A DNA stretch of 64,000 nucleotides, taken from the NCBI RefSeq assembly GCF_041431415.1, contig NZ_CP107846.1, positions 103,293 through 167,292 of the forward strand. The letters are read 5' to 3'. The stretch comes from Streptomyces sp. NBC_00513 (lineage in GTDB: Bacteria; Actinomycetota; Actinomycetes; Streptomycetales; Streptomycetaceae). Below are positions 1 to 8,096 of the stretch, in pieces (position 1 is the stretch's first letter; every line of letters starts with the position of its first letter). A program made the position numbers and the translations under genes. The notes under the pieces are model-generated. The model saw only the letters and a list, made by a program, of their open reading frames with translations. It ran no database searches and was not told where the DNA came from.

Positions 1-487
1 CCTCGTGCGACAGCGGCAGGTAGATGAGGACGGGCTCGCCGCCGACCTCCATCACGGTCGCCGCCCACAGGGCGCGCTCCTCCGGAGTCCAGAAGCCATG
101 ATCGACCACAACGTCGTGTCCGGCTGCCAGGAGCTGCTGGAGTTCGAGGCCAATGTCCTTGAGAACTGGTGCCTCTCTGACCAGGAACTCTCCGCGAGGG
201 AAGTCCCTGCCGTAGTGACCGTAGCGCCGGAACATCTCTTCGTCAGGGCAGAGACGCTGGAAGCCGGCCTTCTCCAAAGCGCGGGCGAGGGTCGTCTTTC
301 CTGCGCCCTGGAGACCGGACATGAGAATCGCGCGAGGCGCGGGCCCCGGTTTGCCCGCCAGGGCCTGGGAGATGCGGCTGATCTCGAATCGTCCCTTCAG
401 AGTCAAGGTGTCGGCGTCCTGGGCACGAAGGAGCTCACCGAGGCTGGCTTCCAGGCAGTTCGTCAGGGTGTCGTCGATGAATTCCAT
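1..487 (-). CDS. AAA/P-loop kinase-like protein (partial, runs off left edge)
   Basis: Reading the minus strand from the ATG at 485-487 gives an open frame that continues past base 1, so only the N-terminal 162 residues are visible. A Walker A motif (SGLQGAGKTT, about residues 56-65) follows an N-terminal helical segment. Later segments (CPDEEMF near residue 82, DVVVDHGFWTPEERALW near 128-142) are typical of AAA_33/zeta-toxin-like P-loop kinases that phosphorylate small molecules. It starts 9 bases after the GntR gene stop, so the two are probably co-transcribed and the regulator may control it. The substrate cannot be inferred. Confidence 0.75.
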   Translation of the reverse strand, partial: MEFIDDTLTNCLEASLGELLRAQDADTLTLKGRFEISRISQALAGKPGPAPRAILMSGLQGAGKTTLARALEKAGFQRLCPDEEMFRRYGHYGRDFPRGEFLVREAPVLKDIGLELQQLLAAGHDVVVDHGFWTPEERALWAATVMEVGGEPVLIYLPLSHE

Positions 488-496
488 CCCGGCCGG

Positions 497-1246
497 TCAC
501 CGTATGCCCCCCGACGTAGTACGCCGCGTGCGTCCAGGAGCTCCCAGATCTACGCCGTACTCAAGAAGTTGCCCGTCAGCGTCAAGGAACTTCGCGGTCA
601 GCACCAGGATCGCTGCCAGGGTGTCGGTGTCAAGCTCCAAGAGCGCGAGGTCCATCGGCGTAGCGATCCGAGCAGCTTCCTCGTCCACGCGTTGGACAAC
701 TTCTCGTCCAGTGGCTCGGGTCACGAGATCCAGCGACAGGCCCCCCTTCAGACGCTCGCTCCGTGCAAGCTCGGGGACCAGTTGGGCGAATCCAGCCGGA
801 ATCCATGAGGTGGAGTGGGAGACGATTCCATGAGCATCTCGGTAGACACGGCTTCGTCGGATCACGTCGCTACCAGGGGCGATACCCAAGACGCCTGCGA
901 CGTCGTCGGGAGCCGGCACCATGCCCGCGGTGTGGCCGGAGGACTGCTCGCCGACCCCCCAAGAGGATTGCGTCCTACTGCTGCGGTCATGCCGCTCTGC
1001 TCCCGAAGAGATGGGCACGCGAGTTCCGATCACCTCGGTGCCGATGCCGTGGATGCCGCTTACGAGTTGCTCCTCCTTGAGTACCCGCAGCGCCTTTTCC
1101 ACCGTGGCGGTACTGACGGACCACTCCTCCGACAGCAGCTTGATGCTCGGCAGGAGCGCGCCAGGCGACAGTGCACCGGACTCGATCAGGTCTCGGTAAT
1201 GGGCCGCGATACGCGCGTACGGCGGCCTGTTGTCGGCCCGGCTCAT
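497..1246 (-). CDS. GntR family transcriptional regulator, HutC/UTRA type
   Basis: This 249-aa protein has an N-terminal winged helix (about residues 8-72; PPYARIAAHYRDLIESG, then LLPSIKLLSEEW and VSTATVEKALRVLKEE), the GntR signature. The remainder (about 105-245) resembles a UTRA ligand-binding domain, which defines the HutC subfamily. Related proteins (KorSA, KorA) repress transfer and replication genes on Streptomyces plasmids and integrative elements. The start is supported by AAAGGAGG about 8 bases upstream. It probably forms an operon with the downstream kinase. The repeated CCCTAGGGAAC block just upstream is a candidate autoregulatory site. The family call is firm; the target genes are inferred. 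Confidence 0.9.
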   Translation of the reverse strand: MSRADNRPPYARIAAHYRDLIESGALSPGALLPSIKLLSEEWSVSTATVEKALRVLKEEQLVSGIHGIGTEVIGTRVPISSGAERHDRSSRTQSSWGVGEQSSGHTAGMVPAPDDVAGVLGIAPGSDVIRRSRVYRDAHGIVSHSTSWIPAGFAQLVPELARSERLKGGLSLDLVTRATGREVVQRVDEEAARIATPMDLALLELDTDTLAAILVLTAKFLDADGQLLEYGVDLGAPGRTRRTTSGGIR

Positions 1247-1296
1247 CCCATCGCCTCCTTTGGTTACTCAACATCCTAAGTTCCTTACCGTACCGC

Positions 1297-1330
1297 TTGA
1301 CACCCTAGGGAACCATAGGGAACCCTAGGG
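1297..1330. promoter_or_regulatory. Repeated CCCTAGGGAAC operator candidate upstream of gntR
   Basis: CCCTAGGG (1303-1310), AACCATAGGG (1311-1320) and AACCCTAGGG (1321-1330) form three 10-bp-phased copies of a TAGGGAAC-like unit. They directly follow TTGACA at 1297-1302. The spacing of one helical turn suggests cooperative binding by a dimeric regulator, most simply the adjacent GntR protein. The site lies between the divergent gntR gene and the plus-strand gene at 1577. No clear -10 box follows the TTGACA, so the promoter direction is uncertain. Confidence 0.5.
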
Positions 1331-1576
1331 GTGCAAGGTGATCCGCAAGGAACGCCGCAGTAAGGCCGTAGGAACCCCTTCCCCGTACGGGGAGGGCCGG
1401 GGTTGATAGATCCACCAAATCCCCCGGAACAGTCCCCTGACTGGGTGGTTCCTCCATGCACATCGCAGCGCAGATGCGCTGTCCGCTCATCAGGACGCCG
1501 GGCTCGACCCGCGTGGCCTGACGGGCGGAGAGAGCACCGCGACGTACTCCGTCCCCTCTGACCACGAGGAGTCCCC

Positions 1577-2428
1577 ATGACTACGACGCCCGCGGCGGCG
1601 ATGGCCAGCAAGCGCCGCCGCAAGACCCGCACCAAGAACGTCAACAGCCGCCCGCCGGTCATCGCCTCCAAGCTCAAGGTCACCGAGATCGACCTGGCCC
1701 TTGGCAGGGAGCACCTGGTCTGCCCCGATTGCTCCACCTGGGTCCCGATCACCGGCATGTTGGGCACACCGAAGTTGGTGCCCCACCACACCGACCGGGC
1801 CAAGACCGCAGACCCGCGCCGCTGCACGGCCGGCAGCAACCGTCAGGTCACCATCGACGTCGAGGCCGACGCCTTGCGCACGCAGCTGATCGAGGGGACC
1901 CCGACCGCCGCATCCCGGCGCGCCACCAAGGTGCTGCCGAAGCCAACGGTGCAGCCGGCCCCGGCCGCCAGCCAGATCAAGACCGTCCCGCTCGACGCGG
2001 AGCAGGTCAGCCGGACGTTACGTCAGCACCAGCAGCGGTGCCTGGCCTGCAAGGGAAAGGCCGAGAACGCGGATGGGCAGACGCTGCCCTGCCCCGATGG
2101 TGAGCGCCTGGCCGCCACTCGTGACCGTCTGCTCCGCCAAGAGCCCAAGCGCCAGGCTGGCCGCGACTTCTTCGCCCGGGAGCGCCGGCGCTTCGACCGC
2201 CAGTACGCTGCGGCGGCCCCCGCGAAGCGGACGTCCGAGTGGGCCGCGGTTCAGGGGAAGGTCAGTGACGTGGACGCCGCGCGGAAGCTGCTGCCGCGCG
2301 GCGACCGTCCAGCTGATGGCCCCAGCCTTCCGGAGGAGCCGGAGAACCTGGAGCGTCACAACCAGCGGCAGGCGGAGTTGGGCAGGCAGTACGCCGCCCG
2401 GAAGTCCCAGGCCCCGACGGCGGCCTGA
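1577..2428 (+). CDS. Hypothetical plasmid protein with CxxC zinc-like motifs
   Basis: A 283-aa protein begins with a basic, Ala-rich tail (ASKRRRKTRTK) followed by a compact segment with CPDC (about residues 49-52) and a CLACKGK motif (about 155-161) plus a further Cys (CPDG). Paired cysteines suggest zinc-knuckle folds, and the basic tail suggests nucleic-acid binding. The C-terminal third is charged and helical. It starts behind CACGAGGAG and is the first plus-strand gene after the GntR regulator. A strong hairpin terminator follows. I do not recognise the family, and the function is unknown. Confidence 0.75.
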   Translation: MTTTPAAAMASKRRRKTRTKNVNSRPPVIASKLKVTEIDLALGREHLVCPDCSTWVPITGMLGTPKLVPHHTDRAKTADPRRCTAGSNRQVTIDVEADALRTQLIEGTPTAASRRATKVLPKPTVQPAPAASQIKTVPLDAEQVSRTLRQHQQRCLACKGKAENADGQTLPCPDGERLAATRDRLLRQEPKRQAGRDFFARERRRFDRQYAAAAPAKRTSEWAAVQGKVSDVDAARKLLPRGDRPADGPSLPEEPENLERHNQRQAELGRQYAARKSQAPTAA

Positions 2429-2450
2429 CCGGCACACAGAGACGAACGAC

Positions 2451-2492
2451 CACGGCCCCGGCCGCCCCGCAGACGGGGCGGCCGGGGCCGTG
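2451..2492 (+). terminator. GC-rich hairpin terminator
   Basis: An 18-bp perfect stem (CACGGCCCCGGCCGCCCC and its complement) closes a GCAGAC loop 22 bases after the preceding stop codon. There is no long T-run, as is usual for Streptomyces terminators. Confidence 0.8.
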
Positions 2493-2516
2493 GCTGCTCG
2501 TACAGCAGTCAGAAGC

Positions 2517-2553
2517 GACGAACCCCCGGGTAGCCCCCCGGGGGTTCGTCTTT
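2517..2553 (+). terminator. Hairpin terminator upstream of WhiB-like gene
   Basis: The stem GACGAACCCCCGGG pairs with CCCGGGGGTTCGTC around a short loop and is followed by TTT. It sits between the first terminator and the WhiB-like gene, so it either ends leftover transcription or acts as a leader hairpin for the next gene. Confidence 0.65.
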
Positions 2554-2583
2554 GCAGTCCCCCTCCGGAAAGGGAAGACGCAC

Positions 2584-3132
2584 ATGCACAGGATGACATC
2601 TACTCAGGCTCGCCGGATGCGCCGCCCGGTGCTCCAGGCCGCGATCGACGCCGGCGCCCGCTGTACCCAGGCCGACACCGATCCCGACCTGTTCTTCCGG
2701 GCCGACGGCGAGCCGCCGGCCATCTGGCAGGCGCAGCGTGCCGAGGCGATCGGCTTCTGCCATGGCTGCCCCGTTCGGGCGGCCTGTGAGGAGTTGGCTC
2801 TGCGCGATGGTGATGGCAACCCGCGGGTCGACGACCTGGTTCGCGGCGGCCGTTCCGGCTACGAGCTGGTCGCCCTCCGCGAGCTTCAGGCCCAGCGCCT
2901 CGCCGCCGCGATTACCGCCGACGAGGCCAGCGACCAGGAGTGGAGGAAGCTGACCGGCCTCGCCGTTGAACTGGGGAGCGAGGCTCGCAGGATTCCGGCC
3001 AGGAGCGGTGGTATGCCGCATCAGGCCGTGCTCCTGAGGCAGCAGAGCGAGAGGATCGCCGAACTCGCCGCCAAGCTGGCTGTGGTGCGCACCGCCCGTC
3101 GCGCCCGGACCGGTTGGGAGGTCGCGGCATGA
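2584..3132 (+). CDS. WhiB-like iron-sulfur transcriptional regulator
   Basis: This 182-aa protein carries the WhiB arrangement of four cysteines: one in GARCTQ (about residue 25), then CHGCPVRAAC (about 59-68), which gives the CxxCx5C core. It is followed by DDLVRGGRSGYE, matching the G(V/I)(W/R)GG turn. WhiB-like proteins bind a 4Fe-4S cluster and act with sigma factors. The C-terminal 90 residues form an added helical extension longer than in classical WhiB (about 90-130 aa). ATG at 2593 is an alternative start; AAAGGGA supports 2584. Its stop overlaps the next start as ATGA. Copies on actinobacterial plasmids and phages are common; the targets are unknown. Confidence 0.85.
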   Translation: MHRMTSTQARRMRRPVLQAAIDAGARCTQADTDPDLFFRADGEPPAIWQAQRAEAIGFCHGCPVRAACEELALRDGDGNPRVDDLVRGGRSGYELVALRELQAQRLAAAITADEASDQEWRKLTGLAVELGSEARRIPARSGGMPHQAVLLRQQSERIAELAAKLAVVRTARRARTGWEVAA

Positions 3133-3470
3133 CCGCCACCCTGACCCCCCGCGCCGGAAAGGTCGATGACATCCGCCGCGAGGACGACTCCCGTGGCTAC
3201 GAGCGGGACGAGACCGACTCCCTCCACCAGGTCGGCACCCTGCTGCTCACGATGGCCGAGGGGGACGACGCCCGGATCCCCGAGGGGCGCCGGGCTCGGC
3301 GCACCCTCGCGGAGATGGCCCCCGGTTACATCCGGCCCCCGGTGCTGCGTTTCAACGTGTCGGTCCGCGCGGCGGACGAGGCCTGCGGCCTGTGCGGCTA
3401 CTGGACTTGCCGCTGCCCGGCCGCCGCTGCTCCTGCCACGTCGACGAGCGCGACGGGCCTGGTCCGGTGA
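3129..3470 (+). CDS. Small hypothetical protein with zinc-finger-like C-terminus
   Basis: A 113-aa protein coupled to the WhiB-like gene by an ATGA overlap. The N-terminal part is charged (DDIRREDDSRGYERDETDS), and near residues 93-101 lies CGLCGYWTCRC, a Cys cluster likely to bind zinc. The following tail is low-complexity Ala/Thr. Its stop overlaps the next start as GTGA, so the three genes form a translational chain. I do not recognise the family. Its presence next to WhiB suggests co-expression, not a known function. Confidence 0.7.
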   Translation: MTATLTPRAGKVDDIRREDDSRGYERDETDSLHQVGTLLLTMAEGDDARIPEGRRARRTLAEMAPGYIRPPVLRFNVSVRAADEACGLCGYWTCRCPAAAAPATSTSATGLVR

Positions 3471-3601
3471 GCGGCTGCGGGCACCCGCCGACGTTGGTCA
3501 CCGTGAACTCGGTCGGTGCGGACGGCCAGCCGTACCAGTCGATCCGGCACGATCCCTGCACCTGCGGGGTGCCGCCGCACCCGCAGCCCGAACAGAAGTA
3601 A
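3467..3601 (+). CDS. Very small Cys-containing protein
   Basis: A 44-aa frame starts at GTG within the GTGA overlap with the preceding stop. It has CGHPP near the start and CTCG near residue 33, again hinting at a metal-binding mini-protein. Overlapping starts along 2584-3601 support real translation, but the gene is short and unrecognised. Confidence 0.5.
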   Translation: MSGCGHPPTLVTVNSVGADGQPYQSIRHDPCTCGVPPHPQPEQK

Positions 3602-3610
3602 GAGGTCTGC

Positions 3611-3796
3611 GTGTACATACCGGTCGCTCGTACCGCCCAGCATCACGCGGTACGGGCCATCGCCGCGCGAGGCCTGACCCACCCCCTCACCCAGGCACTC
3701 CTGGCGGCCGCCGTGCTCACCGCGGCGGCCGCGTGGGAGGCCGGCCACCGCGTCACCGACATCCACCCGCCCCTCGCTCGGCGCGGCAAGAGCTGA
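3611..3796 (+). CDS. Small single-pass membrane protein
   Basis: A 61-aa product starts at GTG 3611, nine bases after the preceding stop. Residues about 25-43 (LTQALLAAAVLTAAAAWEA) form one hydrophobic helix, flanked by Arg/His-rich ends. This pattern fits the small Spd-like membrane proteins found near transfer genes of Streptomyces plasmids, but there is no specific family match. Confidence 0.5.
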   Translation: MYIPVARTAQHHAVRAIAARGLTHPLTQALLAAAVLTAAAAWEAGHRVTDIHPPLARRGKS

Positions 3797-3948
3797 CTTG
3801 CCCAGCGTCCCGCCTAGCGAACCCGGCAGCCAGGTTCTCGACCGCAGCCCTGGCCCCCCGACCATCGGCGGCCCGCCCACGGGCATTCCGCCCTTTCACC
3901 CTCTTCGGTCCGGGAGAGCCTCGGACCCGCTCGTTGTCAGGAGAGCTC

Positions 3949-4209
3949 ATGCAGCGCAGCACCCAGCTTGACACTCCCACCACCACCGGCACGGTCCGGC
4001 GGATGCCGGAGTCCCTGTGCACGCACCGGCCGACGTGCCCGACCGCCGACAGCCCCGACCGCGAGGCCGCGCACACCATCGCCTCCCACCCCGAACAGGG
4101 CTGGGCGCTCCTCTGCAACTCCGTTCTGGTGTTCGAGGACACCGGTGAACTGCTCCCCGACGGGCAGATCGTTGCCCCGCACCGCCCCCTCATCGCGACC
4201 ACGGCCTGA
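3949..4209 (+). CDS. DUF5999 family protein
   Basis: An 86-aa protein starting at ATG 3949 behind CAGGAGAG. After a 20-residue tail it carries CTHRPTCPTADSPDREAA, then QGWALLCNSVLVFEDTGELL and the end VAPHRP, which I recognise as DUF5999, a short family common on Streptomyces plasmids and chromosomes. The two cysteines and two histidines may coordinate metal. It lies in a run of small genes before the transfer module. The function is unknown. Confidence 0.8.
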   Translation: MQRSTQLDTPTTTGTVRRMPESLCTHRPTCPTADSPDREAAHTIASHPEQGWALLCNSVLVFEDTGELLPDGQIVAPHRPLIATTA

Positions 4210-4310
4210 CGACTGCCTGATCCGCCCGCACCGGCCGCCGCATCCTCGGCGGCCAGTGCGGGCGGTGACTGGGAGCCGGACAGTCCGGACCAGCAACGAG
4301 AGGGGCGGCC

Positions 4311-4487
4311 ATGCGCGGAGACCGCGTCACGCTCACCACCAACATCGAAGCCCTCGGCACCCGGCACCAGGCCGGGGACCAGGGAACCGTCGAGGAGGTC
4401 CACACCGGCGGCCACCTCACCGTCCGCATGGACGACGGCCGCACGAACTTCCCCACCCGCGACGAGGTCACCACCGACTCGCGGTGA
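4311..4487 (+). CDS. DUF4314-like small SH3-fold protein
   Basis: A 58-aa frame starting at ATG 4311 (MRGDRVTL) behind GAGAGGGGCGG. The pattern GDRV, then AGDQGTVEEV, then LTVRMDDGRTNF matches the small beta-barrel of DUF4314, a family of plasmid and phage mini-proteins. Length and glycine positions agree. The role is unknown; SH3-like folds often bind nucleic acid or protein. Confidence 0.6.
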   Translation: MRGDRVTLTTNIEALGTRHQAGDQGTVEEVHTGGHLTVRMDDGRTNFPTRDEVTTDSR

Positions 4488-4537
4488 ATCGACTGCCGGT
4501 CCCCTGATCCGCCCCCACCGGCATCGACCCCGACTAC

Positions 4538-4687
4538 ATGCGGCCGCTCCCGGCGGCCGACGCGATGTACGACATCGACACCGCGCCGCTGAGCGAGCCG
4601 GACACCGGGGCGATGACCCCGGCCGCCGTCGCGTGGCTGCGCCAGCACCTCGGGCAGGACAGCAGCGCGTTGCCTGCCCGGCGTTGA
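4538..4687 (+). CDS. Possible small protein
   Basis: A 49-aa frame (MRPLPAADAMYDIDT to ALPARR) lies between the DUF4314-like gene and a strong terminator. It keeps high third-position GC and an acidic, helix-compatible composition, but there is no clear ribosome site and no recognised family. Confidence 0.35.
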   Translation: MRPLPAADAMYDIDTAPLSEPDTGAMTPAAVAWLRQHLGQDSSALPARR

Positions 4688-4702
4688 CCACCCCAGCACA
4701 AC

Positions 4703-4749
4703 GGCCCTCCGAGCCCCCGGCATTAGAGCTGCCGGGGTCCCGGAGGGCC
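4703..4749 (+). terminator. Hairpin terminator
   Basis: GGCCCTCCG...CCCCGGCA pairs with TGCCGGGG...GGAGGGCC around an AT-containing loop (TTAGAGC). It closes the small-gene run before the large membrane-protein gene at 4827. Confidence 0.75.
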
Positions 4750-4826
4750 TGGTCACGACCCTACCCACCGCCGTAGATCCACGGTGACCTCTTGCACGGA
4801 GGCGCCCGGAAGAGAGAGGACTCCCC

Positions 4827-7403
4827 GTGGCCACCAAGCCCGCCACCCGCCGCCGGCGCCAGCCCGCGGCGACCACGAAGCCCCGAGGCGCCGGGCGCGC
4901 CAAGGCGTCGACGCCGCCGGCCTCCATCCCGGCCCAGGCCGCTGCCCCCGAGGAGACGGGGCTGCTGGTCTTCCCGGAGGCCGACCCGGTCGTGGCCGAT
5001 GCCGCCGACCGTGCCGCCGACCTCCGGGACCAGGCCGCCGCCGATGTCGCGCGGATCCTCGCTGACGGCGAGGCTCGTGCCACCGAGCTGCTGGACGGCG
5101 CCCGCACCGTGGTGGCCTCGATCACCGAGGCCGCCACCGCGGAGCAGTCCCGCCTCCTGGCCGTCGCCGCGATGGACGCCGACCGGGTCCGCACGGAGGC
5201 CGCCACCACCGCGGCCGCCGACGCCGACCAGGTCCGCGCAGCCGCCGAAGCCACGGCGGAGCAGCTGCTCGCCGACGCGCGCCGCCAGGCCGACACCGTC
5301 ACGACGACGGCGACCGGTGAGGCCGACCAGATCCGCGCCGCCGCCAGCACGGCTGCCGAGCAGCTGCTCACCGACGCCCACCGCCAGGCGCAAGGGGTCG
5401 CCACCACGGCGGCCGCCCAGGCCGAGCAGATCCGTACCGAGGCCGCGCAGACCGCCGCGAAGGCCCTCGCCGACGCGGAGACGGTGCGCACCGAGCTGCT
5501 CGCGGCTGCGGAGCGCACCGCGGCTCAGACCCGCACCCGCGCCACCACCGACGCCGGCCGGCTCTTGGAGCAGGCTCGGGGCGAGACCGACCGGATGCGC
5601 GAGAGCGCGGACGCCCAGGCCGCGCAGGTGAAGGCTGGGGCCGAGAAGGCGGCAACCGAGCTGCGCGAGGACGCCGCCCGCGAGCGGGAGGCCTCCCGCG
5701 CGGATGCCGCGCGTACGCGGACGTTGGCCAAGGAGGACATCGGCCGGCTGCGGGTGACGGCGGCCGAGGACGCAGACCGTTTGACCCGCAACGCCCGCGT
5801 GGAAGCCGACCGCATCCTCGCGGCCGCCCGCACCAAGCGGGATGCGGACCTCAAGGAAGCCGATCGGGCGTTGGCGCAGGCTCGGCTGCGGGAAGCGGAC
5901 GCGGACGTCACGCTGAAGGCCGCCGACGACATGGTGGCCGAGGCCGCTGCCCGGATGAAGCGCGCCACCGACCGCACCGAGCAGGCCCTGGAACGCAAGC
6001 GCCTCAAGCTCCAAGCCAGGGGGGAGCGTCGGGACGCGAAGGAAGCCCGCAAGGCGAAGGCCCGGGAGCTGCGGGCGGCGTCCCGCGCCGGGAAGCCGGC
6101 CGCGGCCGACCGCGTGAAGCAGTTCGTGAAGGTGAACTCGGAGCGGCTGATGGTGATCGGTCCGATCACCGCTCCGATGGCCGTCGCGTGGACGGGCCAG
6201 TCGGGCTTCGCCGAGGACATCCTCGGCTGGGTCGTCCCGTTCACGATCCTGTTCGCCGCCGCCTGGGAGTTGTCGACGGCGTTCGTGGGCTGGATGTACC
6301 ACCAGGCCCGCCAGGGCGGCGACTCCGGAACCCTCTACCGCGTCAGCACGTGGATCTTCGCTCTGGGCGCCGCGGTCATGAACTTCTGGCACGCCTCTGG
6401 CGAGCCGGTGGCCGGCAGCCGGTCCTGGGACGCGGAGGCCCAGAAGTGGACGGAGCAGATGACCTACTGGAACCTCACCCCGAAGGCGGTGGCGTTCGCC
6501 GCCATGAGCATCGTGGGGATGGTGTTGTGGGAGCTGTACGCCTCCCTGATCCACCGTCGGAAGCTCCGTGAGGACGGCAAGGTCGCCAAGGCCCGGCCGT
6601 CGATCGGAGCGGTCCGCTGGTTCCGCTACCCGGTCCACAGCTTCACCGCCTGGTCCCTCGCGATCACCGACCCGCGCCTGACCACGCTGGACCGGGCCTG
6701 GACCGCGGCCGGCGCGGAGCTCGCGGACCGCAAGGCGGTCCGGACCGGTCTGGCCCTGCACCGGCTCGTCGTCCCCCGCATCGCGGCCGACGATCATGGA
6801 CCGGCCGCCATCCCCACCGTCCTCACCCTGACCCGAACGGACCGGCCCGGATCGTTGGAGGGCCTCGTTCCGGTCCGCCCGGTCCGACACGGCGGGTACG
6901 CGGTCCGGTCCGGTCCGAGCGACCGAGACGCGGTCCATGGTCCGGTCCGGACCGCCGGAACCCCGGACCGGACCGGCGGACCGGCGCTCGCGCTGGAGGC
7001 CGGTCCAGCCGGACCGCAGGGCGCTGACCTGCGGACCGGACCCGGTCCGGACCGGGGCCCCCGGGCCGTGACCGCCGCCCAAAGCCCGGCGACCGCGCGC
7101 GGGGTGACGGTCCGGACCGACGATGCCGCTCCCGGACCGCAGGATCCGGACCGCTCTGGCCCGGCCCATCACGAAGCTTCGGACGAGGTCGACGGTCCGG
7201 AGCGTGGCGAAGACGGCGGTCCGGACCTCACGGTCATCACGCTCACGGACCTGGAGCGGACCGCGCTGGACCGGCTCCGGACCGCGAACGAGCCGTTGAA
7301 CCGGACCAACATCGCCAAGGCGGTCCGGACCGAGGGCGGCGCCATCGCCACGGACCGCGCCGGACAGATCGCCGTCGCCCTCAAGCAGCACACGGACCGC
7401 TGA
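4827..7403 (+). CDS. DUF2637/SpdB-like coiled-coil membrane protein of the transfer region
   Basis: This 858-aa protein starts at GTG 4827 behind GAGAGAGGA. Residues about 55-430 are a long Ala/Glu/Arg-rich coiled coil with repeated QLLADARRQAD-type heptads. Residues about 440-580 hold four hydrophobic segments (PITAPMAVAW, ILGWVVPFTILFAAAWEL, WIFALGAAVMNFW, AFAAMSIVGMVLWELYAS), the DUF2637/SpdB-like membrane domain of Streptomyces plasmid spread genes. The last ~230 residues are low complexity because the DNA is saturated with GGTCCG/CGGACC, although the end (TLTDLERTALDRLRT...) looks like a helical DNA-binding tail. It probably acts at the membrane in intramycelial plasmid spread, ahead of the TraB-type ATPase. 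The family call is moderately firm; the role is inferred. Confidence 0.8.
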   Translation: MATKPATRRRRQPAATTKPRGAGRAKASTPPASIPAQAAAPEETGLLVFPEADPVVADAADRAADLRDQAAADVARILADGEARATELLDGARTVVASITEAATAEQSRLLAVAAMDADRVRTEAATTAAADADQVRAAAEATAEQLLADARRQADTVTTTATGEADQIRAAASTAAEQLLTDAHRQAQGVATTAAAQAEQIRTEAAQTAAKALADAETVRTELLAAAERTAAQTRTRATTDAGRLLEQARGETDRMRESADAQAAQVKAGAEKAATELREDAAREREASRADAARTRTLAKEDIGRLRVTAAEDADRLTRNARVEADRILAAARTKRDADLKEADRALAQARLREADADVTLKAADDMVAEAAARMKRATDRTEQALERKRLKLQARGERRDAKEARKAKARELRAASRAGKPAAADRVKQFVKVNSERLMVIGPITAPMAVAWTGQSGFAEDILGWVVPFTILFAAAWELSTAFVGWMYHQARQGGDSGTLYRVSTWIFALGAAVMNFWHASGEPVAGSRSWDAEAQKWTEQMTYWNLTPKAVAFAAMSIVGMVLWELYASLIHRRKLREDGKVAKARPSIGAVRWFRYPVHSFTAWSLAITDPRLTTLDRAWTAAGAELADRKAVRTGLALHRLVVPRIAADDHGPAAIPTVLTLTRTDRPGSLEGLVPVRPVRHGGYAVRSGPSDRDAVHGPVRTAGTPDRTGGPALALEAGPAGPQGADLRTGPGPDRGPRAVTAAQSPATARGVTVRTDDAAPGPQDPDRSGPAHHEASDEVDGPERGEDGGPDLTVITLTDLERTALDRLRTANEPLNRTNIAKAVRTEGGAIATDRAGQIAVALKQHTDR

Positions 7404-7470
7404 CCGGACCGCCCTGCCGCACATGGTCGCCCCCGGACCGCGCTCGGCCACCGAGCGCGGTCCGGTGACG
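6735..7470. repeat. Dense GGTCCG/CGGACC repeat cluster
   Basis: More than 40 copies of GGTCCG or its complement CGGACC occur in about 730 bases, many joined as CGGTCCGGACCG. They extend past the stop codon at 7403 into non-coding DNA (7390-7470). The copies fall in all three reading frames of the overlapping gene (Gly-Pro, Val-Arg, Arg-Thr, Asp-Arg, Pro-Asp). This points to selection on DNA, not protein. A small separate cluster lies at 28914-28945. Confidence 0.85.
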
Positions 7471-7619
7471 GCCACGGCCGGCAGGCCGCTCGCCCGCACC
7501 CGCCCCGCGCGGGGACAGCGGGCCATGCACGACCCGAGCACCACTCCCGCCCCGCGCAACAGCCTCGGGGACCAAGCACTTCTCTCCTGCGCCCACCCCG
7601 AGATCTGGAGGTATTCCGC

Positions 7620-8096
7620 ATGAACAGCAACGACCCGCATCACGCCCCCCTGCGCGATGTGGCGAAGAACCCCGAGGCGACCGCCCGGTACCTGGCCGAT
7701 GTTCAGCGGGTCCTGCTGGACATCGGCAGGAACCTGGAGTACCTGGCCCTGGAGACCCGTGTCCACTGCCGCGACACCCACGTCCAGGGCGACCGCTGGT
7801 TCGACGCCTGGATGCGCGCCCAGCCCGTCGAAAGGGCTTTGAAGGACGTGCTCAAGCACGTCGAGGGCGTCACCAAGGGCCTGGAAAAGAGCGCATTCAA
7901 GCGCCGCGCCCACGACGAAGCGGTCGCGAATACCGCCAAGAAAAGGAAGGAGAAGGAACTGGAAAAGCAGCGCAAGAACGCCCCGCCGCTCCAGGCCGCC
8001 CCGCCGAGTCCGCCGCAGCAGGATGCGCCCAGCCGGAATTCCGGCTATGGTGGCCCCACGTCGATTTACGACATGGGTAACAGGGAGTCGGCGTGA
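7620..8096 (+). CDS. Hypothetical coiled-coil protein of the transfer region
   Basis: A 158-aa protein starting at ATG 7620 behind TGGAGG. Residues 15-90 are predicted helical (ATARYLADVQRVLLDIGRNLEYLALETRVH), and 95-130 are a strongly charged KKRKEKELEKQRK segment, followed by a Pro/Gln-rich tail. The stop overlaps the next gene's GTG start (GTGA). Its position between two transfer genes suggests a transfer or spread accessory. No family is recognised. Confidence 0.7.
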   Translation: MNSNDPHHAPLRDVAKNPEATARYLADVQRVLLDIGRNLEYLALETRVHCRDTHVQGDRWFDAWMRAQPVERALKDVLKHVEGVTKGLEKSAFKRRAHDEAVANTAKKRKEKELEKQRKNAPPLQAAPPSPPQQDAPSRNSGYGGPTSIYDMGNRESA

